Assembly (NCBI RefSeq): GCF_041200025.1
Contig: NZ_CP165628.1
Span: forward strand, 2,108,001 to 2,172,000
Length of the DNA stretch: 64,000 bases
Source: Rouxiella sp. WC2420
GTDB taxonomy: Bacteria; Pseudomonadota; Gammaproteobacteria; Enterobacterales; Enterobacteriaceae
Direction: 5' to 3'
Below, piece by piece: positions 1 through 8,538 of this stretch (position 1 is the stretch's first letter; every line of letters starts with the position of its first letter). The notes under the pieces were generated by a model. It was not told the DNA's origin. It searched no databases and saw nothing but the letters and a program-made list of their open reading frames with translations. Made by a program: the position numbers and the translations under genes.

Positions 1-133
1 TCTGAAACGGCAGCTCTGCAATCAGATTGTTGCTGCACTGGGACGCAGCGCCAGACCGCGGCGAGTGATAATTCTCGACTCCTTGCCGAGAACCCGTTCG
101 GGAAAAGTGGTGCGACGGGCATTAGCCGCCTAA
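1..133 (+). CDS. C-terminal end of an AMP-dependent acyl-CoA synthetase/ligase (partial)
   Basis: The gene enters from the left edge. Reading from base 2, 43 codons run to a TAA at 131-133. The tail contains LPRTRSGKVVRRAL, which matches the conserved A10 motif of the ANL superfamily (acyl-CoA synthetases, NRPS adenylation domains); its Lys is the catalytic residue of the adenylation half-reaction. The substrate cannot be told from this fragment. The stop overlaps the stop codon of the convergent LysR gene by two bases, so the genes are packed tail to tail. The family call rests on one strong motif only. Confidence 0.75.
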   Translation, partial: LKRQLCNQIVAALGRSARPRRVIILDSLPRTRSGKVVRRALAA

Positions 134-1038
134 GCCTGATAAACATAATCGCTTTCTAAAGCTACGTCGTGGATAAGCGCGGCCATCAGTTTGACCGAAC
201 GATTAATAATGCCCTTGTTGTGGGCAATAAAGACGTCCTGCGGCGGTAGCGAAAAAGAGTCGGAAGACAACATTTCAAGCAATCCGCCCGCCAATTCTTG
301 CTGAGCAATGCGCTCAGGCAAAAGGCTAATCCCCAGCCCTTCTTTTACCAGAGTCAGAATCAATGCCAGACTGCTGCATTCATTGACGTGAAGGTTCAAT
401 GCTGGGTCTTTGCCTAAACTGCCGAGGATCAGATAGTGCAGATTCGACGGTGCCGGAGTCGAGAAAATACGCAGTTGGCTAAACCGCTCTGCCGAAAGCC
501 GCTGCTGGCCTAATCCCAGTGCCGGGCTGGCAACCCAGCTGATACTTTGCTTGCCCAAAGAAGTCAGTTCGACACCGGGCAGTTGCGGAGGGGTCGATAG
601 AATTGCTAAATCAATGCTGCCATTTGACAGTTTGGCCGCCAGCGCGTGGCTGTTATCGGTAGTGATTGATACACGCAGGTTGGGATGCAGTTTATCGATA
701 CGTTTCAATAAGGTGGGCAAGCAAATAATGGCAAAACTGTCGATGATGCCCAGCCGGATAGGTTGAGTCTGATGGCGGCGTACCGACACATTGGCCTCGA
801 TATCGCTGGCTATCGACATCATGCGCTCAACGTATGCACAAAGCGCGTGCCCGTCGCTGGTCAGTTCAACGCCGCGCCCTTGGCGATCAAACAGTGAAAT
901 CCCCAGTGAAGCTTCCAACTCCTTGATGCGATAGGAGATGGTCGGCTGGCTGACATTAAGCAGCTCCGCAGCAGCGCGAAAGCTGGAGAGTTGCGCTGCC
1001 CAAAAGAAAGATTCAATCGCGGAAAAATTCGAAATCAT
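130..1038 (-). CDS. LysR-family transcriptional regulator
   Basis: 302 aa. An N-terminal winged helix-turn-helix (about residues 5-65, with FRAAAELLNVSQPTISYRIK) is followed by a LysR substrate-binding domain (about 90-295). Length is typical for the family. ATG at 1036-1038 is the only sensible start. It is transcribed away from the HD-domain/ABC-transporter operon starting at 1265, with 226 bp between them. LysR genes usually control the divergent neighbour, so regulation of that operon is the natural inference. The inducer is unknown. Confidence 0.92.
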   Translation of the reverse strand: MISNFSAIESFFWAAQLSSFRAAAELLNVSQPTISYRIKELEASLGISLFDRQGRGVELTSDGHALCAYVERMMSIASDIEANVSVRRHQTQPIRLGIIDSFAIICLPTLLKRIDKLHPNLRVSITTDNSHALAAKLSNGSIDLAILSTPPQLPGVELTSLGKQSISWVASPALGLGQQRLSAERFSQLRIFSTPAPSNLHYLILGSLGKDPALNLHVNECSSLALILTLVKEGLGISLLPERIAQQELAGGLLEMLSSDSFSLPPQDVFIAHNKGIINRSVKLMAALIHDVALESDYVYQA

Positions 1039-1264
1039 CGCCTGATCCCTATCGGGGAAAGATAAACGTAAGTACTCATTATTACTCTTTAGTTTGCGGG
1101 ATTAATCCTCTTGGTTCAATGTGATTAAAAAATTAAATGAGTGCTATTAATATTCCGTCTGGACCTGTAATCCTTTACTCGTTAATTATGACTCATCGCC
1201 AAAAGCATTCGGCTTATCTATAAGCAAAACCTTTCTTTCCATAAGAAAATAATATGAGGTGGTA

Positions 1265-1897
1265 ATGAGTAAATTAATTTCACGGGAACATATTTTAGAA
1301 GATCTGCCGGAAATAGCGTGGATTAAGTCTGATGAATTAAGGGAAAAAACAATTGATGCGTGGGAGTGGGCGTTAAGCCGTTCGAGCTTCAATCGGGTTA
1401 TTGATATCCCAGGGGAAGGCAGTCCAAACGTATTTACCATGCACACCCGAATGCAGGATGCACATTTGCGTGGCGTAACGCGACTGGCACTGAAATTTGC
1501 TGAAGAGTTTGAAACTACTTTTCCACAAGTGCGAATCGATCACGACATTTTGATTGCCGGTGGCCTGATCCACGACATTGGCAAAACCTGGGAGTTTGAC
1601 CCGGTGAATCAGCAGCGCTGGCGTGAGCAGGGCGATCGCTACGGGGAGCCGTCTTACCGCCATTCTACCTACGGCGTTCATGTATTGTTGAGTGTCGGTA
1701 TGCCGGAAGAGATCGCACATATTTCAATTGGCCACGCATTAGAGGGCAAATTTATTGGCCTAAGTACCGAGTGCTGGATTATCCAGCAGGCAGACCATGC
1801 TTACTGGCACGTCGCGGCGGCACTGGGATTATGTAAAGAGGACACGGTGGCGTTTGCTGGGCCAAGCCTGCGGATGCGCAAAACCGTTAACTCCTGA
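1265..1897 (+). CDS. HD-domain metal-dependent phosphohydrolase-like protein
   Basis: 210 aa from the ATG at 1265. GAGG at 1256-1259 sits five bases upstream of it; a GTG at 1259 lies inside that ribosome binding site and is less likely. Metal-binding HD-superfamily signatures are visible: a His in the TMHTRMQ/AHLRG segment, the HD pair in GGLIHDIGK, a His in SYRHSTYG and another in ISIGHALEG. These fit a mononuclear or dinuclear phosphohydrolase fold. The substrate is not identifiable. It is the first gene of a run that continues with a complete polar amino-acid ABC transporter, so it may act on the imported compound or a derivative of it. Confidence 0.82.
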   Translation: MSKLISREHILEDLPEIAWIKSDELREKTIDAWEWALSRSSFNRVIDIPGEGSPNVFTMHTRMQDAHLRGVTRLALKFAEEFETTFPQVRIDHDILIAGGLIHDIGKTWEFDPVNQQRWREQGDRYGEPSYRHSTYGVHVLLSVGMPEEIAHISIGHALEGKFIGLSTECWIIQQADHAYWHVAAALGLCKEDTVAFAGPSLRMRKTVNS

Positions 1898-1964
1898 CGG
1901 GAAATTTTAGTGGCTGCTTTCAGTTTCCGAGAGCAGCTCTGGTGGCTAATTTGCAGGGGGAAAT

Positions 1965-2705
1965 ATGACCTATCACCTTCAGTTTGGCGTTTTGCTGCAA
2001 TACCTGCCGACGCTGCTTGACGGTTTGTGGATAACACTCTGGCTGGCGGTGTTGGGAATATTTTTAGGCTTTGCCCTAGGAGTCTTAGGCGCTGTGGCTT
2101 CAGTTTCTTCCATTAAAACTTACCGCATTGTTTGCCGTGTGTACGTTGAGTTTTTCCGCAATACGCCAATGCTCATTCAGCTCCTGGTGCTGTTTTTCGG
2201 CTTACCGGCGCTGGGGATTCGGTTGTCGCCTCTGATAGCGGCGTCGCTGGCGCTTATTTTGAATAACACAGCCTACATTATGGAAATTGTACGCGGCGGT
2301 ATTTTATCAACAGATAAAGGACAATACGAGGCTGCCGAATCATTAGGGCTAACGCGCGGGCAGGCATTACGTTTTGTTGTATTACCTCCGGCAATAGAAA
2401 AGGTTTTCTCACCGATCGTAAGTCAGTCCGTATTATTAATGTTATCAACCAGTATTGTTTCTACCATTGGCGTCCCGGAATTAACCGGCGCGGCGATGCA
2501 AATTAGTTCTGATACTTTCCGCGCGCTGGAACTTTATTTATCGCTGGCGATTATTTATGTGCTGCTAAATTACATTTTTCGCGCTGCTCTAACAATACTG
2601 TGGCAGGCGTTATTTAAAAAAACTGGCCAGAAGAGATTATTTCAACGCGTTGCCAAGCCGATAGTGATTACTAAATTAGATGTCAGGAGCGGTAATAATG
2701 CGTAG
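1965..2705 (+). CDS. Polar amino-acid ABC transporter permease 1
   Basis: 246 aa, an inner-membrane permease of the HisM/GlnP type. There are several hydrophobic helices, and the EAA loop that docks the ATPase is clear (YEAAESLGLTRGQALRFVVLP). Its last codons overlap the start of the second permease (ATG at 2698 within GGTAATAATGCGTAG), which is typical translational coupling. With the permease at 2698, the binding protein at 3374 and the ATPase at 4216 it makes a full importer. The transported amino acid cannot be named. Confidence 0.93.
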   Translation: MTYHLQFGVLLQYLPTLLDGLWITLWLAVLGIFLGFALGVLGAVASVSSIKTYRIVCRVYVEFFRNTPMLIQLLVLFFGLPALGIRLSPLIAASLALILNNTAYIMEIVRGGILSTDKGQYEAAESLGLTRGQALRFVVLPPAIEKVFSPIVSQSVLLMLSTSIVSTIGVPELTGAAMQISSDTFRALELYLSLAIIYVLLNYIFRAALTILWQALFKKTGQKRLFQRVAKPIVITKLDVRSGNNA

Positions 2706-3345
2706 TTTTGGACTTCCTGAATTGCTTTATGTCGTCGAAGCGCTGCGCTGGACTCTGGCTCTTTCAGCAATTGGCTTTATCGGTGGTGGATTGGTAGGGG
2801 CGTTAATTGCCGTTTTGCGTTTTGCAGATAATAGGCTGATCAACGGAGTTATCATTATTTATACCCAATTTTTCCAGGGTATTCCGCTGTTGCTGTTGAT
2901 GCTGCTTTGCTATTACGGCATCAGTCTGATTGGCATCCAGCTTTCTCCGTTACAGGCCGCCGCAACGGCATTAACGATTAACGCCAGCGCATTTCTCGGC
3001 GTGATTTGGGAGAGCGCACTGCGGTCGATTCCCAGGACCCAGTGGGAAAGCGGTGAGTCTTTGGCCCTGCGTCCGTGGCAAACTCTGCGTTATATCATTG
3101 CGCCACAGGCGATACGTCTGGCATTGCCATCCACGGTGGGATTTTTGGTACAGCTAGTGAAAGAAAGCTCGCTGGCATCGGTGATTGGTTTTGTTGAAAT
3201 CACCCGAGCTGGGCAGCTGGTTACCAATATTACCTTTGCGCCGCTTGAGGTCTTCGGTGTAGTCGCGGTTTTGTATTTTATTATTTGCAGCCTGCTTTCC
3301 TGGTTAAGCCGACGTCTAGAGCTTTCTCTGCGCCAAGCGATGTAA
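2698..3345 (+). CDS. Polar amino-acid ABC transporter permease 2
   Basis: 215 aa from ATG 2698, preceded by AGGAG at 2684-2688. An in-frame ATG at 2680 would add six residues but lacks a good ribosome binding site. It is an inner-membrane HisM/GlnP-family permease with an EAA-like loop (WESGESLALRPWQTLRYIIAPQA). It overlaps the end of permease 1 by eight bases. It probably pairs with that protein as a heterodimer in the transport channel. Confidence 0.93.
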   Translation: MRSFGLPELLYVVEALRWTLALSAIGFIGGGLVGALIAVLRFADNRLINGVIIIYTQFFQGIPLLLLMLLCYYGISLIGIQLSPLQAAATALTINASAFLGVIWESALRSIPRTQWESGESLALRPWQTLRYIIAPQAIRLALPSTVGFLVQLVKESSLASVIGFVEITRAGQLVTNITFAPLEVFGVVAVLYFIICSLLSWLSRRLELSLRQAM

Positions 3346-3373
3346 TTCAATTTCATTTTTACTCTTTTAATTA

Positions 3374-4180
3374 ATGGGACATTCAGCCATGACTCGTCGT
3401 TTGTATTTACTTTGCGCCACGCTGTTTATTGTCTGCATAGGTCTGATTAATACCGCCAGAGCCGAAACCCCGGATGATATTATTTCCCGTGGCGAAGTGC
3501 GTATCGGTGTCGATCTCAGTACTGCGCCTTTTGGCTCGCTGGATGAGAAAATGCAGCCTGCCGGATTAGATGTTGATATGGCCAACCTGCTGGCAAAAGA
3601 TCTTGGCGTAAAGCTGGTGCTGGTGCCGATTACCGGGCAGAACCGTATTCCTTCACTCTTGACCGATAAAGTCGACTTTATTGTCGCCAGTTTTGGAATT
3701 TATACCGAAAGGGCGCGCACGATTGCCTTTTCGAATCCTTACGGCGGACATCAGTCTGTCATCGTAGCCGGTCCAACGCATATTATTCATACTCTCGACG
3801 ATCTCAAAGGGCTGAAAGTTGGCGTAACGCGTGGAACCGCGCATGAAAAGGTGCTTGCCGCCGCGCATATTCCCGGCATGCAACTGATTCGTTTTGAAGA
3901 TGACAGCACCACTCTGAATGCGCTGGCAACCGGACAGGTTGACGCAATTGGCACGGTTAACTATTTGGCTGCGGAACTGAATCTGCGCTATCCCGATAAG
4001 CATTTCGAAAACAAGCTGACGTACCTGAAAAGTTTTTACGGCGTAGGACTGCGCTACGGGCAACCGGATCTGCTGCACTGGATTAATACCGTGATTTTTG
4101 TTCACGATCAGGCCGGTGATTTGGCGCGCATCTATGAAAAATGGATGAAAACGCCGTTGCCATCATTGCCGACCTTTTAA
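3374..4180 (+). CDS. Periplasmic amino-acid-binding protein of ABC transporter
   Basis: 268 aa from ATG 3374; an internal ATG at 3389 gives a more standard signal peptide beginning MTRRLYLLCATLF and may be the true start. A Sec signal peptide ends near TARA-ETPDD. The rest is a bacterial solute-binding protein family 3 domain, with VRIGVDLSTAPFGSLDE at the start and DFIVASFGIYTERARTIAFSNPY in the first lobe. It captures the substrate in the periplasm for the two permeases upstream. The ligand is not evident. Confidence 0.92.
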   Translation: MGHSAMTRRLYLLCATLFIVCIGLINTARAETPDDIISRGEVRIGVDLSTAPFGSLDEKMQPAGLDVDMANLLAKDLGVKLVLVPITGQNRIPSLLTDKVDFIVASFGIYTERARTIAFSNPYGGHQSVIVAGPTHIIHTLDDLKGLKVGVTRGTAHEKVLAAAHIPGMQLIRFEDDSTTLNALATGQVDAIGTVNYLAAELNLRYPDKHFENKLTYLKSFYGVGLRYGQPDLLHWINTVIFVHDQAGDLARIYEKWMKTPLPSLPTF

Positions 4181-4215
4181 TTAGCCTGTTGAACAGCAAT
4201 CCGTTGAGGTAAGTA

Positions 4216-4956
4216 ATGGAAATGATTTCGGTGCAAGATATTCATAAAAGTTTTGGCAGTCTCGCCGTGCTAAAGGGCGTGTCGTTAAAGGTTGAGCAGG
4301 GCGAAGTGGTGGCGCTAATTGGTCGCAGCGGTTCGGGCAAGAGCACTTTACTGCGCTGTCTGAACGGTCTTGAGAAGGCCGACAGCGGCTATATTGCGGT
4401 AGCGGGTCACGAGCTGGGAGAAGATAAACTTCGGCTGCGCGCCATGCGACAGGATGTTGGCATGGTGTTTCAAAGCTATAACCTTTTCCCGCACCTAACG
4501 GTGGAGGAAAATATCATGCTGGCACCCATGCGGGTGAAAAAAGTCAGCCGTAGCGAGGCCAGAGCCACGGCGCAGGAGATGCTGCAGATGGTTGGGCTGG
4601 CGGACAAGGCCGAAAGTTATGCCAGTCAGCTATCTGGCGGCCAGCAGCAGCGGGTTGCAATCGCGCGGTCGCTGGCAATGAAACCCAAGGTCATGCTGTT
4701 TGATGAGGTGACCTCGGCGCTGGACCCCGAGCTTACTGCCGAGGTGCTTGCTGTAATGGCCATGCTGGCAAAAGGTGGGATGACTATGGTGCTGGTGACT
4801 CATGAAATGGCATTTGCTCGCCAGATTGCAGACAGGATTATCTTTATGCACAATGGGAAAATTGGCGAACAGGGACGAGCCGAGACCTTCTTCGAGCAGG
4901 CATCATCGGCAGAGCTTAAAGCTTTTATCGGCTCGGATATTGAAATGCAGAACTGA
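4216..4956 (+). CDS. Polar amino-acid ABC transporter ATP-binding protein
   Basis: 246 aa. Walker A is GRSGSGKS (about residues 36-43), the Q-loop lies in VFQSYNLFPHLTV, the ABC signature is LSGGQQQR, Walker B is VMLFDEVTSALDPE, and the switch His is in LVTHEMAFA. This is the GlnQ/HisP subfamily. It is the last gene of the operon starting at 1265 and ends 45 bp before the convergent glycosyltransferase gene. An imperfect inverted repeat (GGATCGG/CCGATCC, about 4972-4996) lies between the two genes. Confidence 0.95.
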   Translation: MEMISVQDIHKSFGSLAVLKGVSLKVEQGEVVALIGRSGSGKSTLLRCLNGLEKADSGYIAVAGHELGEDKLRLRAMRQDVGMVFQSYNLFPHLTVEENIMLAPMRVKKVSRSEARATAQEMLQMVGLADKAESYASQLSGGQQQRVAIARSLAMKPKVMLFDEVTSALDPELTAEVLAVMAMLAKGGMTMVLVTHEMAFARQIADRIIFMHNGKIGEQGRAETFFEQASSAELKAFIGSDIEMQN

Positions 4957-5001
4957 AAATCAAGAAACGGATCGGCTCAGTCAAGAGACCGATCCTGGTT
5001 A

Positions 5002-5727
5002 TTATGATGCAGAGGCATCGTTTGGCTGGGGCAGAGGCGGGGATTGGCGTTTCATCGCCATAATTTGTTGCAGTATCTGCCTTGGACTGATGGTGCGCAA
5101 AATATCCCGCGTCATGGCGCAGTCAGCTTTAATGCCGCGCAGCCAGCCCATTTTTTGTGCTTTATACGGGCTAATAACGTCGGGCCAATGGACCACTGCG
5201 ATGCGGTAATTTTCTGCAATCCACAGTCGGTTGAGCCAAACCTCCAGACCAAAGTTTGCCAACGCGCGAATCTCGGCCAGTCGTGAAGCCACCAGACTAC
5301 GAGGAAACACGCGTTCGCCGGAAATATAGTCCAGACCAATCAGGTGCCAAAGCCGCGGGCTGTTACGCCGCAGGCTCAGGCTGACATCCACCTGCTGTGA
5401 AAGAACTGACTGCAGCAAGGCGTTGATATCGTTGGCCGTCAATCCTACCAAGTCAGCATCCAGCAGCAGCAAATGGCTGCCCGAGGCGGCCGCAATACCG
5501 CTTGCAACCGCACCACTTTTGCCGAGGTTCTGTGGCAAAGGGATAAGCTTGACGCCATCACGCTGTGCCTGTGCGGCGGTATCGTCAGAAGAGCAATCAT
5601 CAACGACAATAATTTCGCCAATCAGTGGATGCCCAACGACGGCGTCCAAAACTTTACCGATGCGCCGAGCCTCATTGTGAGCCGGAATAATGCAGCTCAC
5701 GCTTATCCTTTCTGCGTTTTTATCCAT
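5002..5727 (-). CDS. Family 2 glycosyltransferase
   Basis: 241 aa starting at ATG 5727, which has a perfect AGGAGG six bases upstream; longer in-frame extensions run into the preceding gene. The GT-A fold N-terminus reads VSCIIPAHNEARRIGKVLDAV, followed by VVDDCSSDDT and a DXD-type LLLDADLVG. It overlaps the end of the DedA-like gene by 25 bp, so it belongs to the leftward operon 7438-5002. Together with the GT21-like enzyme it may build or modify a glycolipid. Donor and acceptor are unknown. Confidence 0.88.
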   Translation of the reverse strand: MDKNAERISVSCIIPAHNEARRIGKVLDAVVGHPLIGEIIVVDDCSSDDTAAQAQRDGVKLIPLPQNLGKSGAVASGIAAASGSHLLLLDADLVGLTANDINALLQSVLSQQVDVSLSLRRNSPRLWHLIGLDYISGERVFPRSLVASRLAEIRALANFGLEVWLNRLWIAENYRIAVVHWPDVISPYKAQKMGWLRGIKADCAMTRDILRTISPRQILQQIMAMKRQSPPLPQPNDASAS

Positions 5728-6275
5728 ACGACGCCTCCTGCGATCAACAGCAGCAACATACCCACTGAAAGATAGGCAATCCAGTGATCGACCTGCCCAA
5801 TCACGTGTCCAAATGACCAACCAATGGCGACAAAAAACAGGCTTTTAGGCACCTGCGCCACGGCATTATAGAAAATAAAATGACTAAAGCGCATACGCGC
5901 CATTCCAGAGGCCACGAGCACTACAGCGCCCGCTGAATGGGTGAGTTTTCCTATTACCAACAAACGGCCGCCGTGCTTATCAAAGCTGGCCACCACGGTG
6001 GCCAGTCTCGCCTTGTTCAGACCCAGGAAACTCAACCATTTAGGCGGTTCACCGTTGGACTGTATCGCCCAGCGACCCAGACAATAATATCCGGCATCGC
6101 CGATCAGGTCGGCAAGAATAACGATGATACACACCGCCGGTAAGCTAAAGTAGCCCAACCTGGCAGCATAGGCAGCAATCACAGTAACAATTGGCCCCTC
6201 GATAACTGCCAAGGGGGCAAGTAACAGTAAACCATATTCTCTTACTAACTCTTCAATCGACTGCAGATCGAACAT
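5703..6275 (-). CDS. DedA/SNARE-associated-family membrane protein
   Basis: 190 aa from ATG 6275. An upstream extension to 6440 would overlap the GT21-like gene and has no family-like sequence. Family traits are the N-terminal EELVREYGLLLLAPLAVIEGPIVTVIAA, a helical break with GDAGYYCLGRW, and a central K/R-rich segment followed by VIGKLTHSAGAVVLVASGMARM. DedA-type proteins are inner-membrane proteins implicated in lipid-carrier recycling. Here it is 17 bp downstream of a ceramide-glucosyltransferase-like enzyme and overlaps a GT2 gene, suggesting a role in glycolipid handling. Confidence 0.82.
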   Translation of the reverse strand: MFDLQSIEELVREYGLLLLAPLAVIEGPIVTVIAAYAARLGYFSLPAVCIIVILADLIGDAGYYCLGRWAIQSNGEPPKWLSFLGLNKARLATVVASFDKHGGRLLVIGKLTHSAGAVVLVASGMARMRFSHFIFYNAVAQVPKSLFFVAIGWSFGHVIGQVDHWIAYLSVGMLLLLIAGGVVWIKTQKG

Positions 6276-6292
6276 GCCGAAATTTATCCTTA

Positions 6293-7438
6293 TTACTTCC
6301 CGTGTTGCTCGTTGACTGTGGCAGATGTCTCGTTTTTCAGCATCGTTCCACGCCAGACAAAACTGCGTCCGGCCCAGCACCAAATCCATAACGCCGGCAG
6401 CATGATATCGCGAATTACCATGGCGAGCACGTCGCGCCACTTATGTGGCCAGCCTAAAGTGCGAGCGAAAATCCATTCGGCAGCATACCAAAGTACGGTC
6501 AGGGCAGGGGGGAAGTACCAGGAAACGTTACCGCTGGCCGACAAATAAATAGCCGCAATCAGTGCCGGCAACAGCCCTTGCGTGATTTCAGGCAGAAACA
6601 GCCAGAAGACGCCCGAACGCCTGATACGTGCCCAGCGCAGCTGTCGTCCCCAAACTGCGGACAAACTCCGCTTGCCAATCGGATGTGCAAACGGCTGAGG
6701 AGCCAATCGTACTTTCAAACCTGCGCGGCGAACCACCTTGGTTGCTGCCAAATCCTCTGCGATCTCACGCCCTAGCGCAGGCATGCCACCGCCGTTATTG
6801 AGCACATCGCAGCGCCAAAACATGGTTTTACCCTGGGCAAATCCAGCACCGGCCCAGTCAGAAAGGAACTGCCAGCGGGCTTGATAGGTGTTAAGCGTGG
6901 CGGCTTCGAGTGCCCCCCAGATATTCTTGGGACGCACGCCGATAGCCGGAGAACTGACCATTCCGGCCTCTTCGTCATAAGAGGAAAGCAGCATTTGCAG
7001 GTAATTGGCAGGCAACAGCAGATTGCTATCAGCCATCACTGCCCATTTTGCGGAGGTTTGGAACCAAGCCTTGTTTAGATTATTTAACTTAGGATTGGCG
7101 GAAATTTTATCGTCACCGATCAATAGTCTCGCTCGCTGCCGGGGATACTCAGCCATCAGCTGTTCTACCAACCCGACAACCGGGTCAGATTGCGAGGCGA
7201 CACAAAACAGTATTTCATAATCTGGGTAATCGAGCAGGAAACTAGACCGCAAGGTTTCCTCTTCGTAGGTATCTTTGCCGCAAAGAGGTCTCATGACTGC
7301 AATAAAAGGCAGCGTTTCCGGCAGGGCATCCTGATTCATTTTACGGGTGATCCGCCATAAAGAGACGGCGAGAGACGCAAACTGCATGAAAACGAGAACG
7401 CTGCATATAATCGCAGCCACCAAAGCGGTTATTATCAT
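6293..7438 (-). CDS. GT21-like (ceramide glucosyltransferase-type) glycosyltransferase
   Basis: 381 aa. An N-terminal membrane anchor (residues 1-30) precedes a GT-A catalytic region containing MRPLCGKD, an Asp in WAVMADSNLLL, an EDLA motif and the RQLRW signature ((Q/R)XXRW) of processive-like and ceramide glucosyltransferases. C-terminal hydrophobic helices follow. It belongs to the HpnI/ceramide glucosyltransferase group, which adds a sugar to a lipid at the membrane. It is the first gene of a three-gene leftward operon. The lipid acceptor is unknown; ceramide itself is not expected in most enterics. Confidence 0.82.
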   Translation of the reverse strand: MIITALVAAIICSVLVFMQFASLAVSLWRITRKMNQDALPETLPFIAVMRPLCGKDTYEEETLRSSFLLDYPDYEILFCVASQSDPVVGLVEQLMAEYPRQRARLLIGDDKISANPKLNNLNKAWFQTSAKWAVMADSNLLLPANYLQMLLSSYDEEAGMVSSPAIGVRPKNIWGALEAATLNTYQARWQFLSDWAGAGFAQGKTMFWRCDVLNNGGGMPALGREIAEDLAATKVVRRAGLKVRLAPQPFAHPIGKRSLSAVWGRQLRWARIRRSGVFWLFLPEITQGLLPALIAAIYLSASGNVSWYFPPALTVLWYAAEWIFARTLGWPHKWRDVLAMVIRDIMLPALWIWCWAGRSFVWRGTMLKNETSATVNEQHGK

Positions 7439-7639
7439 AAGGGCACTCCTCTGCTTTGCACTAAATAGGCGACATAACCCAACATGGTTCCTCCGTGCAA
7501 CTATTCCTGATAACCAACATCCATCAACGTTTGACTAAGTGTAGACAATTAAAATACTAAATTTCCACATAGCTTATAAAGCACAACATTTATGACAATA
7601 AAGTGAAAATGAAGCTGCATCCAGCGAATGTTACTGCTA

Positions 7640-7659
7640 TACTGTATATAATTACAGTA
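7640..7659 (+). promoter_or_regulatory. LexA (SOS) box upstream of yebG
   Basis: TACTGTATATAATTACAGTA matches the LexA consensus CTGT-N8-ACAG (CTGT 7642-7645, ACAG 7654-7657) with flanking TA pairs. It ends one base before the AGGAGG ribosome binding site of yebG (7661-7666), so bound LexA would block transcription. Confidence 0.93.
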
Positions 7660-7672
7660 TAGGAGGTTAATC

Positions 7673-8023
7673 ATGGCTGTTGAAACAAAATTTGTGGTAG
7701 TCAGAAAAGGTGAAGAGAAAATGACATTTGCCAGCAAGAAAGAAGCCGATGCCTATGACAAAATGCTTGATATGGCTGAGGTTTTCACTGACTGGCTGTT
7801 ACAGAGCGGGCTTGAACTTGATGATGCTCAGGCTGAAAATACCGGCTTGTTCCTTGCCGAGCAAAAAGAAGCTGTCCAGCATATTCTGCGTACCAGCAGG
7901 CTGCCTGAATTAGAGGCAAAAGAGCAGCAGTTTGAACCAGTTATTGAAAATGCAGAAACATCCGAAACTGTTTCTACAGAGGCGGAGGAGGGTAAGAAGA
8001 TTCGTGCGATAAAAGCGGCATAA
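7673..8023 (+). CDS. yebG: YebG, DNA-damage-inducible protein
   Basis: 116 aa. The N-terminus MAVETKFVVVRKGEEKMTF and the following SKKEADAYDKMLDMAE are highly like E. coli YebG, a small SOS-induced protein of unclear biochemical role. The C-terminal 35 residues are acidic and longer than the E. coli version (96 aa). Regulation is explicit: an almost consensus LexA box and a perfect AGGAGG lie immediately upstream. It stands alone, with no cotranscribed gene. Confidence 0.95.
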   Translation: MAVETKFVVVRKGEEKMTFASKKEADAYDKMLDMAEVFTDWLLQSGLELDDAQAENTGLFLAEQKEAVQHILRTSRLPELEAKEQQFEPVIENAETSETVSTEAEEGKKIRAIKAA

Positions 8024-8538
8024 TTATTTGAGATTTAAAGTGTTACAGAGTTTTAGATTGTTCGCTGACTGTCGAGTTTTGTCTACAAACGCCTCCGTTC
8101 TGTCGGAAGCGTTTTTGCTGGTCGAGCCGAGCAGGCAGGCGCGGTGATGCCAAGAATGTTAACAACTGTATTGCTGCGAGCAAAATAAACACCCGAGTGC
8201 CAAGCAGTGCCAAAAGCGCGCCCGTGGCTGAGACCTTACGAATTCCATAGTGCTGGGTGAGCGTGCCCATTGGACTTAGCGAGTTGCTGTCGGCAGCACA
8301 GTTTTCTTCTGGCGCGAGTTTGTTATCGGATATGACCCCTCCACTGCTCAAAATCGCAGTTAACGGGCAAAGCGCCTGTAGAGAGGGCAAAGAATCTAGC
8401 AATGGGGTCAACCGACAAGAGCTTCTTCCTTGAGGCTACCTGTCGATTGTCGCAACGCGGTGATGGCGGTTTTATCGAGATTTAACATCCGGCTTTTAGA
8501 TGCCGTGTTAAACCGCCATTGGGAAAAATTAAATATTA
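8024..8538. other. 515-bp stretch without a recognised gene; contains a hairpin
   Basis: No open frame here resembles a known protein. A 122-codon minus-strand frame (8043-8411) has one hydrophobic stretch but no family features or convincing ribosome binding site. Near the right end an inverted repeat pairs ATGGCGGTTT (8463-8472) with AAACCGCCAT (8510-8519). A nested alternative stem pairs TTTAACA (8481-8487) with TGTTAAA (8506-8512). This may end transcription of the chromate transporter genes. Confidence 0.5.

Noticed and set aside
8043-8411. 122-codon minus-strand frame between yebG and the chromate genes
   Set aside because: It has one hydrophobic stretch but no recognisable domain, no good ribosome binding site and no coupling to neighbours.
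8463-8519. CRISPR-like or REP-like repeat
   Set aside because: Only a single inverted repeat is present; no spaced direct repeats occur here, and no CRISPR array or tRNA/rRNA gene was seen in the window.
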